A DNA stretch of 64,000 nt from positions 54,684,001-54,748,000 of the forward strand of contig OZ231127.1 of the NCBI GenBank assembly GCA_965153355.1. The letters are read 5' to 3'. The position numbers were made by a program, and so were the translations under genes. Below are positions 49,205-60,354 of the stretch, in pieces. This DNA comes from Flaccisagitta enflata. Its lineage: Eukaryota; Chaetognatha; Sagittoidea; Aphragmophora. The notes beneath the pieces were generated by a model, which did not search any database, had not been told where the DNA came from, and saw only the letters and a list, made by a program, of their open reading frames with translations. Position 1 is the stretch's first letter. Every line of letters starts with the position of its first letter.

Positions 49205-49727
49205 ATCATCCAAGGATCGCATATAGTCAGCGGTACCCGTTGCCCTGCTCTATTGTTGTTTTAAGGTAGTAGGGTGAGAGCAGGGCAGCGGCCCAAAATG
49301 GCTGATGTCCTGTACAACATAAGGGTGAACCGTCACATCCGTCTGTCTGTGACTGATTTATGGAGGGCTGACAGATTTAAAGTTTCTGAGGATTGGTTCG
49401 GGATTTGACCCATTTGGGTAAGATTTGGGTCATTAGACTGGGGTTTGGGCCTGAACGAATAAATTTTTGAGCCTAAAGGCTGGGATTTCACCTTACAGAC
49501 TAGGATTTGGGCTTTTAGGTTGAGATTTCTTACTAATGGCTGGAATAGGGACCTCAAGGCTAGGATTTGGACCAACAGGCTCAAAATTTGGGTCTCAAGG
49601 CTGGGATTTGACTCAACAGGCTGGGATTTAGGTCATGAGGCTTGGATTTAAGCATAAAGTGCTGGGGGGGATGGACAGACGGACGGTTGACAGGATATTG
49701 GCCCTTTGGAGCTGCTGCCCAAAAAAG
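49205..49727 (-). mobile_element. Module B copy with diverged minisatellite
   Basis: ATCATCCAAGGATCGCATAT, GTCAGCGGTACCCG, GAGCAGGGCAGCGGCCC and ATGTCCTGTACAACATAAGG, then a diverged GGCTGGGATTTGGRCC array (49425-49655), GACAGACGGACGG, and a short B arm ATTGGCCCTTTGGAGCTGCT. HL ends are not seen. Confidence 0.78.
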
Positions 49728-50115
49728 GAAAGAGAAGAGAAGAAGAAAATTAATGAGTCAGGCAAGGAATAAGATGGCCATACGTAAAGCAAACAAAATA
49801 ATTCTGTGTAATGGTGTATAGAGCTGGGCATAAAAACTCATTAAAGATGAAAAATCATTTCTGTCTCGATTAGCATATAGTCTGTTAACGAGATAATCAC
49901 AAGCGGTCAAATCTCGTACTAAAGACAGGCTTTTACATTTAGTCTAAAAGCTTTTGAATATTTGATGAAAGCTGAAAAAAAAAACTAGCAATCGTTCACA
50001 TTCTGTCGCCAAGTGCAGGATCATCCGTGGGATTTGCGAATAACTTGTTGTTGTGTTTGGTTTTTTTTTTTCTCTATTTTTGGGTTGTTTTGTTTTTTTG
50101 TTTGCTTTTGAGGTA
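49728..50115. other. No gene recognised
   Basis: Unique AT-rich sequence. Confidence 0.5.
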
Positions 50116-50294
50116 CAGTTCAACCCCGAAATAAAGGATGTCAAAGGACCAACAAATGTTATCTGTTATAGGTAGATTTCAGTTTTTGCCAATAAAAAAA
50201 TAAAAATAAATGACATAAAAGACTAAAATACTTACTTAGGCCATTATAAGTGTATTTTCGTTACTGTGGGGTCCGTTATTGCGGGGCGTAACTG
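50116..50294 (+). mobile_element. TA-flanked MITE of the CAGTTGAACCCCG type, copy 2
   Basis: Left end CAGTTCAACCCCGAAATAAA; right end inverted CAGTTACGCCCCGCAATAAC. About 20 of 25 terminal bases pair. TA at 50114-50115 and 50295-50296. 179 bp, AT-rich interior. Confidence 0.82.
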
Positions 50295-50315
50295 TACTGT
50301 GCCTCTGTGTGTAAG

Positions 50316-50383
50316 TGAGGGCGTCTGGAAGGGGGTTGTACACCGCTGCCCATTCGTCCGCGACCCCCGCGTTACTTGTTTTA
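50316..50383 (-). mobile_element. HL-related second-subfamily left end, minus strand
   Basis: TACACCGCTGCCCATTCGTC, CGCGACCCCCGCGTTACTTG and TTTTATT are the inverse of a left end resembling that at 50442. It faces that copy across about 58 bp. Confidence 0.65.
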
Positions 50384-50441
50384 TTCACCAAAAAATGGTC
50401 ACGCTCGATAAACACATTATCTATAACTCTTTTTTCAAGAG

Positions 50442-50848
50442 ACAAGTGACGCGGGGTCACAATATCGTTGCGGACGGGTGGGCAGGGGCGTCCAACCCCC
50501 ATCCTCCCCCTCCACACCCTCCCAACCACACACAAGCACCTCAACGCTCATTTTTCCATTTTTCGACTTGTGTTTACGAATGGACCGACAGACGGACCAA
50601 CTGCACTGTGCATCAAAATCACAAATGACCTGGATTTAAATTCACCGACCACCCACCAACCACCTAACCCTCCCAAACCACCACCACCATGCATGCATAA
50701 AATCACCGACAACCAGGACCTCAACCAACCGACCACCCACAAATCACATAACCCACCCAAAACACCAATGGAAGGACCGACACACAGTAGACCAAAAGAC
50801 GGACGGATAAACAAACCCTCTTATAGAGCTGCGTCTCTGCGACCAAGA
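50442..50848 (+). mobile_element. HL-related element, ACAAGTGACGCGGGGTCAC subfamily
   Basis: Left end ACAAGTGACGCGGGGTCACA, ATATCGTTGCGGACGGGTGG, GCAGGGGCGTCC, then an ACCACCCACCAACCACC-rich core and ACGGACGGATAAAC. The right end is CCTCTTATAGAGCTGCGTCT then CTGCGACCAAGAA. The TCTATAAGAGG block before the end matches the 4093 and 58636 copies. Confidence 0.75.
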
Positions 50849-52800
50849 ATGGAACTAACATTATTAACTCATTTAACTGATAAACGTTAACTTAGCGAAC
50901 TCGATTTTCTTAACGCAAACGCACCGCGTGTCAGACATCATTTAAAACCATCTTGCATATGCCTCACTTCTGTCAACAGGATTATCTCATTTTATCTCGA
51001 AAGAATTGAGGAAGTTTTTCGTTCTCTATTTCCTTCTTGCTTCTCGCGAAAGTTGGAATGCCTGACCTCAATTTAGACTCTGAGACTTTAGATCTTTGAA
51101 CTTTCATCCAACTCTCAAAAGTTTCTTTTTCCTTCTTTTTTTCTTTCTTTTCTTCTTTTTCGGAAAGATCGTTGATGTTGATACTTACTCTCAACTCACT
51201 TTAAAGGGGCCAAAGACCACAAAGTTAAGGTGTATGGAGTGTTTTGGGGGGCGCCAATCCGGATTAAGAAAAGATTCTTGGTAAGTGATAAATGATAATG
51301 ATTTTGAGAGAAAAGGCGGTGTTGTTATTTTTACGAATTTGGTCCGCATCAATTTTCTCGTTGGGGCAGAAGCCTAAAGGCCAAGTAGGGTAAAAATCTA
51401 ATCTTTTGACATTCCAGACTAAAAACAGTGGCAGTAAATATACGACAATTGCTTCTGCAGGGCCGCTGCCACATGACAATGACAAAAAATATCAAGTTCC
51501 AAAAAAGGGGAAACAGGGACCGCTGACTAATTGAAGATTTACATAGCTTTATTTCTAACACTGATTGGACGCGAGGCCTCGATACTTTGCAGCTTGCTAC
51601 ACCTAGCAGAGTGTGCCCTTTTTTAGTTTTTAATTTTTCAAGTGTTCTATCTTTATTCATTCTCATTGAAGAAATAGTTTAGTTTGTGTACAGCTACTCT
51701 TTTTTCCATTCTTTGGTTTGTTCCATTTTCTTTATTTCCCAGATTCTTTCTTGCTAGCTATTTTGTTTTTGCTATCTCTTTGTTATCTTCTGTCTGCTTA
51801 TTTTTTTTCTTCGATCATTCTTTCGCCCTTCCAAATTTTGTCCAGAAAGTTTTTTACTTCCATTTTTCATTCTTTCTTTCATTCCATTTTTTCTAATACC
51901 CTCAGAACCAGGCGTTCAAAAAAAAGCCCACAGGAAAAGCGAGAAAATGATCTGTCAAGATACATGTTTCTTTCCAATTTTCCCACCATTTTTCTTTCTC
52001 TTTTTTTTCTTCTCCTTTCATTTTTCCTTCTTGTGGGGCCTTTAACGGAGGCCCCCGTGATTTCTCATCAGCTGTGGTTCATCGATTTCAGGCGGAAGAG
52101 GTCAAATTATTGAACCGACCTTTTATTTCCCGAGGCTCTCGGCCTCAATTTAGATTTATCATTCCACGACGAACAAAGACTGTATTTTCCCACCATTCAT
52201 TCCTACATGCATCACTTGTTTCCGTGAATCTGCAACAGTAAATAAGACGGTGTATTGGAGACAATAATATTCACACATTATTGTATGCGCATTATCACGC
52301 ACTGACACTGCATTTACCTGTTCCATAGATTTTTTTTCTGGCAACAAATCATGTTTTGACTACCTTTCTTATTCATAAAAACGAACACATCCACCAGGCT
52401 AAGTACTACTCATGGCCGATTCATCTCACCTTTAGTCTAGGCCAAACATTAGTGCCAACAACCATATTAAAAGTTGTATCATTTTACTCGTAGCCCATCA
52501 TTGCAGAGATTATTGTTCAAGATTTAACCAGAGCACTTTCAAAATTACCAAAAACATTTCCTATCTCAGCACGTGACGCGTCGTTGGCCTTGTTGGCTTC
52601 CTTCAAAGGCCCACATGGGTTCCTCTTAATCCCGAATTAGCTTCATAAATCTCTCATTCCAGTCAAAATTGCCCATAAAGATTTCCCAAACCTCAAATCC
52701 ATCTCGAAACCGTACAATTTTTTGTGCGCTGCGATATGCTTTCTCTCGCTCGCGCTATATGTTTCTTTCTCTCTTCCTCTTTCTCTCTTGTCTCTCCTTC
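50849..52800. other. No gene recognised
   Basis: The longest stretch without a clear repeat. T-rich tracts at 51120-51165 and 51700-52030; the frames through them are Phe/Leu/Ser-rich. GGGGCGCCAATCCGGATTAA at 51249 and CTGCAGGGCCGCTGCCACAT at 51456 resemble fragments of other repeats. No domain, splice pattern or RNA gene is supported. Confidence 0.4.
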
Positions 52801-52807
52801 TTTGTCC

Positions 52808-52899
52808 CTTTTTGTGTGAGACGATGTCTGTCTTCGTCTGCAAGTTTCCCCTGTCTCTTTGTGTCTCACTGTTTTTGACTGTCCGTGTGTCTCCCTTTC

Positions 52900-52942
<43 letters not shown>
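52808..52942. repeat. (CT)n with the flank shared with 47702
   Basis: CTTTTTGTGTGAGACGATGT and TTTTTGACTGTCCGTGTGT match the flank at 47702-47770 except for about 23 extra bases; the CT run is 52906-52942. Confidence 0.85.
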
Positions 52943-52951
<9 letters not shown>

Positions 52952-53470
52952 TTTTTGTCTCAATCTCAGCTCCTCCATAAAAAAAAAATGTCGTTTTTTT
53001 TTTTCATTCCTTTTTTTCGCTCTCTCTTTTATCAATTCTGCTCCATAATGCAGTGAATGATGAATGATACTAAATTTGACCCGCATTCGAATTCAATCAA
53101 TTCTCAGCGCCAGATTTGACAGTATGACAAAAGCTGAAAATGGAGTTTTGAATGCCGGAGAGCGTTTTGTCTCCGGCATTGCCGTTGGTAAAAAAATAAG
53201 AATGAATGAGACCGAGAAGGCGGAGGGTTTGTGTGCAATGGCTGAGGGCAAAGACGAATAGACAAATGCGGCTCATGTCCGCGGCCGACTTACGGACAAC
53301 CCGACAGACCTTCAGAAGACCATGCACCACTACCAGAGGCTTTAAAAACAACCAAGGTTGATTTCTAATTATCATCTCCCTGTGTACATAAACATCTCTT
53401 AATAAAAGTCTTATACATTGGCTTTTGTTGTCTCGACTTCAGTTCTAATTACAGTTTAGTTGCTGATCTC

Positions 53471-53472
<2 letters not shown>
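52943..53472. other. No gene recognised
   Basis: Two homopolymer T runs (52943, 52996), then unique sequence; frame 53064-53261 has no domain. Confidence 0.45.

Positions 53473-53509
<37 letters not shown>
53473..53509. repeat. (GA)n microsatellite
   Basis: Pure dinucleotide array. Confidence 0.97.
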
Positions 53510-53511
<2 letters not shown>

Positions 53512-54267
53512 TAAGACACAAGACCAAAATTGACGGAAAATCATGAAATAAAAATAAATAAAAAACAACAATCGATAAAAAAAAAGAGAAATTTAAAAAA
53601 TGAATGATCAGAAAAAAAGTAAGGAAAGATAGAGAAAAAGAATCAGAAATTTTCTTCCCCAGAGTCTCGGGGATAGGGCGGCGGAGATTTTATGATCTCC
53701 TATTTTTTGTCTCGGTTTACTGCACCATAAATCCCTGTCGCACCATATCCTCCTCCTCCTCCTCCTCCCCGTGAGAGAGCGGATTCAGGAATGAAGGAGT
53801 GGTGGAAAGTGAGGGAGAGGAGGCGGTGGTGGTGGCGGTGGTGATGATGGTAGTTGTGGTGGTGTTGGTGGAAGGGGGTTGGTGTTGATGCGGGAAGAGA
53901 AGGAAGAAGGGGTGTAGGGGCCGCATGGTTCCAATGGGAAGAAATGCCGAGTTGTTGGTTATATTCATTATGAGGTTTTATTTACCATCAGATGCATTAA
54001 ATGAAAAACACATTGTTCCAAACGGACAAATCCAAACCCCCCCCCCCCAAAATAAAACATCATTTTACTTCATTAACAAGCGTTGTGTTATAATCGGCTC
54101 TAAGCCGTTCCATCGCTGATCACATCGGCATTTAAAAAAACCTGAATATGAAAACACATTTCTCATTTAATCCAAACTTTTCCTTAACTTCCACGCTTCG
54201 CTTTTACACACATTAACTCACTATCCCTACCCGTCCGTCTTTTTTACTATTCGTTTGAAGGTATGAT

Positions 54268-54268
<1 letters not shown>
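53510..54268. other. No gene recognised
   Basis: A degenerate GGT/GAT triplet patch at 53818-53890; a C run at 54040. No supported frame. Confidence 0.5.

Positions 54269-54355
<87 letters not shown>
54269..54355. repeat. (CT)n microsatellite
   Basis: Pure dinucleotide array 45 bp before a module B arm. Confidence 0.98.
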
Positions 54356-54358
<3 letters not shown>

Positions 54359-54400
54359 GCGCCATTTCAGTTCTCTCTTTTTTTCTCTCAATTCCTTTTT

Positions 54401-54917
54401 GGGCAGCGACCCCAAAGGGCCGATGTCCTGTAGAACACAGGGGGGAATTTCCATACATCCATTCTTCCGTCTGTCCTTCCGTCCCCCGATTGGCCTCAAA
54501 TATGCCCTCCCAGCCCTCAAATTAGCCCTCCCAACCCTCAATTTAGCCTTCAAACCAGCCCTCAAATCAGCCCCCCCACCTCAAATCTGACCTCCAGACC
54601 TCAAATCTGCCTTCCAGACCTTCAATTAGCCCTCCAAGCATAAAATCAGCCCTTCATGGCTTAAATTTGCCCTCCAAACCTGAAATTGGCTCTCCAAGCC
54701 TTAATTCTGCCCTCCAGCCTTCAAATATGCCTTCAGCGGCCTTAATCAGTCATCTAAGGCCTGAAATATGCCCCCTCAGGACGTATGGAAATTCCCCCTG
54801 TGTTCTACAGGACATCAGCCCTTTGGGGCCGCTGCCCGGCTCTCACTCCACTTTTTCACTGGATCACTCCCAGCAGGGCATCGGGTACCGCTGACCATTT
54901 GCGATCCTTGGATGACT
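54401..54917 (+). mobile_element. Module B copy
   Basis: Arm GGGCAGCGACCCCAAAGGGC...GGGGGAATTTCCATAC, CTTCCGTCTGTCCTTCCGTC, a diverged 20-22-bp CCCTCCAAGCCTNAAATYNG array (54490-54775), inverse arm GTATGGAAATTCCCCC...GGGGCCGCTGCCC, and tail GGGCATCGGGTACCGCTGAC, CTTGGATGACTAG. It abuts an HL right hairpin at 54924. Confidence 0.88.
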
Positions 54918-54923
54918 AGTTAG

Positions 54924-55626
54924 TTGCGTGCAACGCGACTCAACATCTCGCTATGTCGGTCCGTCGGTCGGTCCGTCGGTTGGTCGGTTGGTTGGTCAGC
55001 CGGTTGGTCGGTCGGTCCCCTTCTTGGAAAATTTTCTCCTCCTCCTCCTCCTTCTCCGTCCCCCCCCCCCCCGCCAAATCCTCCCCTTTCTCCTCCTTCT
55101 CCGCCCCCCCGGCAAATCCTGCAAAATTCTGCAAAATTCTGCAAAATTCTACTAAACCCTGTCAAATTCTGCCCAATACTGCCAAATCCGACTATACTTT
55201 GCCAAATTCTGCTAAAATCTGCCAAACTCCGTCAAACACTGCCCAATTTTGCCAAATTCTGCCAAATCCCACTATATTCCCCTAAATTCTGCCAAATTCT
55301 GTAAAATTCTGCCAATTTTTGCCAGGTTTGGTCATCCCCCCAGCTACCAGGAGGAGAAGGAGGAGAAAATTCCTCATATGTGTGAAAGCATAGGTCATCG
55401 ACCCCTTCGGGGCCGCTGCCCTGCACCCTCCCTCAATCTTAATCACAAACTTCTCCAGCAGGGCACGGGTACCGCTGACCATCTGACGCTTTTGCGACTA
55501 TTTACTTTTTCGGCGTTTTTGAGCTTTTTGAGCATACGGCTCCTGCCCAGTTGACCTTGTGACCTTCTCCAGCACTGCTCCTGCGCACCCGCGCGCGACT
55601 AGGGTAGCAGTGTATCCGGCCTTGTT
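54924..55626 (-). mobile_element. Composite HL element with module C and 11-bp array
   Basis: Hairpin AGTTGCGTGCAACGCGACT (54924-54943), CAACATCTCGCTATGTCGG, a GTCGGTCCGTCGGTTGG tract to 55017, CCTCC-rich spacer, an 11-bp array, module C (55345-55475: GGAGGAGAAAATTCCTCATA, GCATAGGTCATCGACCCCTT, CGGGGCCGCTGCCC, AGCAGGGCACGGGTACC), core TTTTCGGCGTTTTTGAGC, and left end CGCGCGACTAGGGTAGCAGT, GTATCCGGCCTTGTTT. Confidence 0.88.
55108..55325. repeat. 11-bp minisatellite, GCCAAATTCTG
   Basis: About 20 units, period 10-11, diverging as GCAAAATTCTG, CCAAATCCGAC and ACTCCGTCAAA-like variants. Confidence 0.9.
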
Positions 55627-55829
55627 TACCTTAAACTGATTCGAACAATAAAACATCCGAATCTTGGTATTTTGGTATCTTGGTATCTTCTATTCTTTCT
55701 AGTTATAAAACTTTCTCAGCTCCGCTTCCAGGCAGTCTCAGCAGTACCGTTCTCACCCATATCTTTGACGGATCAACCTGCCTTTTTTAATCTTGATAAA
55801 ATATTAAAACAACTTTGTTCACGTAGCCC

Positions 55830-56098
55830 AATTATTTGTCTTTTTCTTTTTCTTTGTCTTTTTCTTTGTCTTTTCTTTTCCTCTTCCTTTTTCTTTTCCT
55901 TTTTCTTTTTCCTCGTCTTCTTCTTTTTCTTCATATTCTTTTTTTTACTTTTACTCTTTTTTTTTTCTTCTTTTTCTTTTTCTTTTCGCCTTCTTTTTCT
56001 TTTTCCTTTCTTCTTCTTCTTCTTCTTCTTCTTCTTCTTCTTCTTCTTCTTCTTCTTCTTCTTCTTCTTCTTCTTCTTCTTCTTCTTCTTCTTCTTTT
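55830..56098. repeat. CTTTTT/CTT-rich tract ending in pure (CTT)n
   Basis: Degenerate pyrimidine tract to about 55998, then pure CTT triplets. Confidence 0.95.
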
Positions 56099-56290
56099 CC
56101 TCCATCCTTTCACTTTCTCGACCTCCCTACGGAGACATTGCCCTTAATTTTTGCGTGAACTAGCAGCAAAGGCAATGAAGAAAGAGGAAGAAAGAAAATG
56201 GGTTAAAAAGGGAAAAAAGTTTTCTCGATAAGCGCACTTAGAATTTGATGTGAGGTCTTTGTGTGCCTGTTAGAACCATGATTCTAAGAC

Positions 56291-56405
<115 letters not shown>

Positions 56406-56565
56406 TTTTTTGCATACTCTATCCTTGTTTTTGATACTTGGATATGACACGGTACGACAATAGGAACCAGCGTTCGAAAAACAAAGTCAGAGAACGGTGG
56501 CTTCTGCATTGACATAGCTTCCATTGAATAAGGCAGATATTAGAAAAAAATTTTTATTCTTTTTC

Positions 56566-56928
56566 AGTCGGGTGCTACGCGACACTACATGCTACAGTCT
56601 ACACCCCGCTCTGTCGGTTCGAAGATTGGTTGGTTGGTCGGTTGGTCGGTCAGTCGGTTGGTTAGTCGGTTGGTCCTTTTTTACTTTTTCGCCGTTTTTG
56701 ATTTTTTTTGGGCTCACTGCTCCTGCCCAAATGCCATTATAAGTCATTCTAAGTCATTTTAAGTCATTTTAAATCAAAGTAAGTCATATTAGGTCAATTA
56801 AGTCATTTAAGTCATTTTATGTCTTCCTCAGTCATTTCAGGTCATCTTGAGCCATTCAAAGACAATTCAAGTCACTTAAAGCTATTTATGTCCCGCACGC
56901 GACTTATAGGTGTTGGCCTTGTTTTCAA
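56566..56928 (-). mobile_element. HL element with TAAGTCATTTT array
   Basis: TCAGTCGGGTGCTACGCGAC, CTACACCCCGCTCTGTCGG, GGTTGGTCGGTTGGTC tract, TTTTTCGCCGTTTTTGATTT, CTGCTCCTGCCCAAATGCC. A 10-11-bp TAAGTCATTTT array follows (56741-56860). The left end is CCCGCACGCGACTTATAGGT, GTTGGCCTTGTTTTC, shared with the 41937 copy. Confidence 0.9.
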
Positions 56929-57698
56929 ATGAGACGTTAAAAAAATCAAATTCAGGAAGACGTTCCTACACCTCCATGATGATCCAGGCAAAGGCAAAGA
57001 TGTTCTTACTGTTGACGAGGCACGCCAATCCCCCCGCTTACGAGCCACTGCTCTCTTTATTGGCCAGTTTCCGTTTTTAACTGCCGTAAGGCAAAGAGAT
57101 AAACTTTTACCCATCAGGAAAGAACAATGAAAAAAAACGAAACCTTCATTTTAGAAGCCTGGCCTTACTCGTAACCGCGCTGAACGTTGCTTGGTAACGA
57201 GTGAGGAGAGAGAGAGAGAGAGACTCGCAAACAGAGAGAAAAACAGAACGTTACGGAGGAACTGACAATTAGAGAGGCAGAAAAACACATGCTGTCAAAC
57301 TCTTATACTATTAACTATTCATTCTCATTTACGTTTTGACGTCTTCAAACAAAATGAAAACAAGACAAATGGACTGCCAGATCTCATACAATGACACACT
57401 ATCAATACCTATGAAATGTGCAACAAAAAGTATCTTACGAAATATTTTTTGAAAAACTGTTTTAATACATCAACTGAAAAGATGAGTTTAAAGAATTCAA
57501 AAGCTTAAAAGATACAAAAATGGCAGTTTGAGACAGGACAGAAATATGTGAGGATGTTAAAAAAAAGGGCAAATAGACAGACAGTGAGACTGAGCCAATC
57601 CACGATGTAAGGTTGAGGGAATAAGATGTGGTAGGCAAGGAAATGTTTGAACAGATGAATACATGAGAAGGAAAAGGCTTCAGTCTTTGGGAACACAG
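56929..57698. other. No gene recognised
   Basis: Short (GA)n at 57207-57224. The minus frame 56872-57114 overlaps the HL left end and has no domain. Confidence 0.5.
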
Positions 57699-57932
57699 AA
57701 AAAGATAATGAAAAAGATAATGAAAAAGATAATGAAAAAGATAATGAAAAAGATAATGAAAAAGATAATGAAAAAGATAATGAAAAAGATAATGAAAAAG
57801 CGCAAGAAAAAGATAATGAAAAAGATAATGAAAAAGATAATGAAAAAGATAATGAAAAAGATAATGAAAAAGATAATGAAAAAGATAATGAAAAAGATAA
57901 TGAAAAAGATTATGAAAAAGCGCAAGAAAAAT
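57699..57932. repeat. 12-bp minisatellite, GATAATGAAAAA
   Basis: About 19 units, interrupted twice by the variant GCGCAAGAAAAA (57799 and 57919). As 12 is a multiple of three it makes long KIMK and FHYL frames; these are artefacts. Confidence 0.96.
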
Positions 57933-58067
57933 GATATAAAAAAAAGAGGGGAAATGGAAGATGTGGGTAGAAAACAGCCCAAGAACGACATAAAGAGAAA
58001 ACGGGAGCAAAGGCATAAAAGTAAATTGATGAGAACAAATCAAGTCTTTAGAAGAGGAGACATCTTT

Positions 58068-58121
58068 CTCTCTGTCTCTCGATCTGTCTCTGTCTTTGTC
58101 TCTGTCTCTGTCTCTGTCTCT

Positions 58122-58207
<86 letters not shown>

Positions 58208-58209
58208 CT
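58068..58209. repeat. (CTGTCT)n then (CT)n
   Basis: Hexamers CTGTCT to about 58120, then pure CT 58134-58203. Confidence 0.96.
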
Positions 58210-58526
58210 CTCCCCTTTGCTCCATACCTCTTCATTCGAGATGAACTCACTCCAGGATATTCAAACGATTTAGCTTGAGTGTTATTCTTCTGCAATTCCA
58301 TCTGGAACAAAACTTCAATCTCTGTGTGCGGGTGCGAGCGCTTGAGTAGAGTGGAGGGAGAGGAGAGACAGCATCGCAGCTTGTTACTTATTACAAAAAA
58401 TTAATTGATTTTAAAGCTTGCGCTTCAGTCTTGAACCTTCCACGTTCACTTGATGTTCATTCGATTATTTGATACCACTCATTCAGCACCGAATAATTAC
58501 ATAAAAAGTTCACATGAAACTTTCTC

Positions 58527-58622
58527 AAGACTTACAGTTTACCGAGGGCGATTTCTTCGTTATCATCATTGGTTTGACTAATGCTTTGAAGCAGAAATCG
58601 CCCTCGGTAAACTGTAAGTCTT
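58527..58622. repeat. Perfect 30-bp inverted repeat with 36-nt loop
   Basis: Arms 58527-58556 (AAGACTTACAGTTTACCGAG...) and 58593-58622 (...CTCGGTAAACTGTAAGTCTT) pair without a mismatch. It lies 14 bp before an HL right end. It could be a fold-back element, a recent palindromic duplication or a small-RNA precursor; nothing decides between them. Confidence 0.93.
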
Positions 58623-58689
58623 GGCGGTTACTTTTTAGTTACGGACACGCAAATCTCTAAGAGGTTTTGTCCGTCCGTCCGTTGGTCCA

Positions 58690-59527
58690 TCTGTCGGTGG
58701 AATGTCAGGTCATATGATAAATTTCTTCATAGCATGTATTCTTTTCGCAGACGATATGTCGCTCATTGCCCCGACCCGAGAAGCATTGCAACGAATGATC
58801 GATGTGTGTGCCGCCTATTGTACAAGATATTGCTTGAAATTTAACGTCGCCAAAACAAAAATTATGGTCTTTGGTAAGATAAGTAGAGAGTTACCCACAT
58901 TGGCAAGGATAACGATTCATGGGGAGAGTATTGATAATGTCAATTCTTGTAAGTATCTTGGATTTCATCTTATTTCCCATGACAAATTTAAATTTTCGGT
59001 TACTGAAGATTTACGTGGCTTCTTTGGAAGTATTAACTCTGTACTAACTAGTATTCGCAGACCAAGGGAAAACGTATTGATGCAACTATTATATTCCAAT
59101 TGCGTGCCCAAGCTTACATTTGGTGCCCCCGTTAAAGATCTTACGGCTTCAGAGATAAACCAATTCAATGTAGCCGTAAATACTGCTGTACGACGTATTT
59201 TTGGATTCCGACAGTGGCAAAGTATTCGCCATTTACGAGATGTATATCATTATGATTCAATTGAGGTTATGTTTGAAAAGTTACGGAAGCGATTTTTTAA
59301 TGGTATGATCTGTCATGATAACGATACTTTGAAGTTTTTGGCAGCACTCCAAAGAGAGGCTGAGGGAAGGGACCGAGACCTGGTACCTTGAGGTCTCATA
59401 AAAACACGTCATTACTTGTGCCTATGTAGTAGACTTGTAGTAGTGTGAAATTTTGATTGATGTTTGGATTGTCGCATTTAATGTTGACGAATATACACTC
59501 ATAATAATAATAATAAATAATAATTGA
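58690..59527 (+). mobile_element. 5'-truncated non-LTR retrotransposon
   Basis: A reverse-transcriptase reading frame (58702-59391), a 110-bp 3' UTR, and a 3' tail of ATA/ATAA units (about 59503-59523). 5' truncation and short tandem 3' tails are standard for target-primed reverse transcription. It sits in the GTCC tract of an HL copy; that repetitive site hides any target duplication, so the 5' boundary is approximate. Confidence 0.88.
58702..59391 (+). pseudogene. Reverse transcriptase C-terminal fragment, non-LTR type
   Basis: The 229-residue frame starts just before the catalytic motif: FADD at residues 15-18, the metal-binding aspartates of RT motif C (usually YADD or FADD). LKFN (45-48) with KTK (51-53) follows, then the YLG motif (85-87) of the thumb-side region. 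The remainder (100-229), with Trp and Arg/Lys-rich stretches, resembles the region downstream of RT in CR1/L2/Jockey-like elements. Fingers, motif A and any N-terminal endonuclease are missing, so it cannot be active. The frame is open to its own stop with no frameshift, which suggests recent insertion. The first ATG is arbitrary because the true protein began upstream. It reads GC-neutral and codon-complex, unlike the simple-repeat frames around it. Clade unresolved. Confidence 0.9.
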
Positions 59528-59690
59528 TCCGTCCGTCGGTCCGGGGTCAACAAGTCGAAAAGTGGAAAAACGAGTGTTCTAGATACTTATAGTGTTTGTT
59601 TGTATGTGGGTTGGGGGTTGGGGTAGGGATGGGGGTTGGACGCCCCTGCCCACCCGTCCGCAACGATATGGTGACCCCGCGTCACTTGTT

Positions 59691-59994
59691 ACTTTATCTT
59701 TCTTATCAACCTCACGGCATAAACCAAATCAAGACGCGACGCACGGTCGATGTGGAATATTTTTGTTGGTATGCTTTTTTGGCGAGTCCATTTCAATAAA
59801 TTTAGTTGATGTATTGATGATGTTGACTCTTATATAAATACAAGTTAAGAAAAAGATCATCCATCCGACCCACCAAACAACCAACTACTATTTTTGAGTA
59901 TGAACCACATCATAAAAGCGCGTGTACATCCTCGATTAGATAGGAGGAAGATCAAGAAAAAATAGATTTACAAAGAGAAACGAGCCCAAGAGGC
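59691..59994. other. No gene recognised
   Basis: Unique sequence with a short CATCCGACCCACC patch at 59861. Confidence 0.5.
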
Positions 59995-60330
59995 TGACAG
60001 TCGCGTGCTCCGACATACCAAATATAATTCAATAATTCCATAATTCCATATTTTCATAATTCCATATTTTCAAAATTCCATAAGTTCATTATTGCATAAT
60101 TACATAATTACAAATTACTTAATAACTTAATCTACGTAATAACATAAAAACACAATCACAGTAGATAATTTACCGTAAAAGTGACTAAAAACACAATAAC
60201 AGTAGAAAATTAAACTTTGAAGTGAGTATAAACTCAATAATGTTTCGGACAAACCGACGGACTGACCGACATACCAAGTTGTAGAATCGCGTGCCCCAAG
60301 AGGGCAACAGTTGCGTGCGTCTGGAAATGA
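59995..60330 (+). mobile_element. HL-related remnant with AT-rich array
   Basis: GACAGTCGCGTGCTCCGACA at 59998, a CATAATTCCATATTTT array (60020-60115), two AACACAATMACAGTAGA units, GACAAACCGACGGACTGACC, GTTGTAGAATCGCGTGCCCC. Terminal hairpin decayed. Confidence 0.65.
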
Positions 60331-60354
60331 CAAACAAAAGAGCAAAAACTTGTC

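Larger units (their letters stand above)
58636..59690 (-). mobile_element. HL-related element split by a retrotransposon
   Basis: TTTTTAGTTACGGACACGCA, AATCTCTAAGAGGTTTTGTC and GTCCGTCCGTTGGTCC form the right end up to about 58689. After the retrotransposon tail, GTCCGTCGGTCCGGGGTCAA resumes the tract (59529). It continues to GGACGCCCCTGCCCACCCGT, CCGCAACGATATGGTGACCC, CGCGTCACTTGTT, the inverse of the 50442 left end. Confidence 0.82.

Noticed and set aside
57462-58310. 282-codon FHYLFHYL frame and the opposite KIMK frame
   Set aside because: Product of the 12-bp minisatellite plus the CT array; open in several frames at once.
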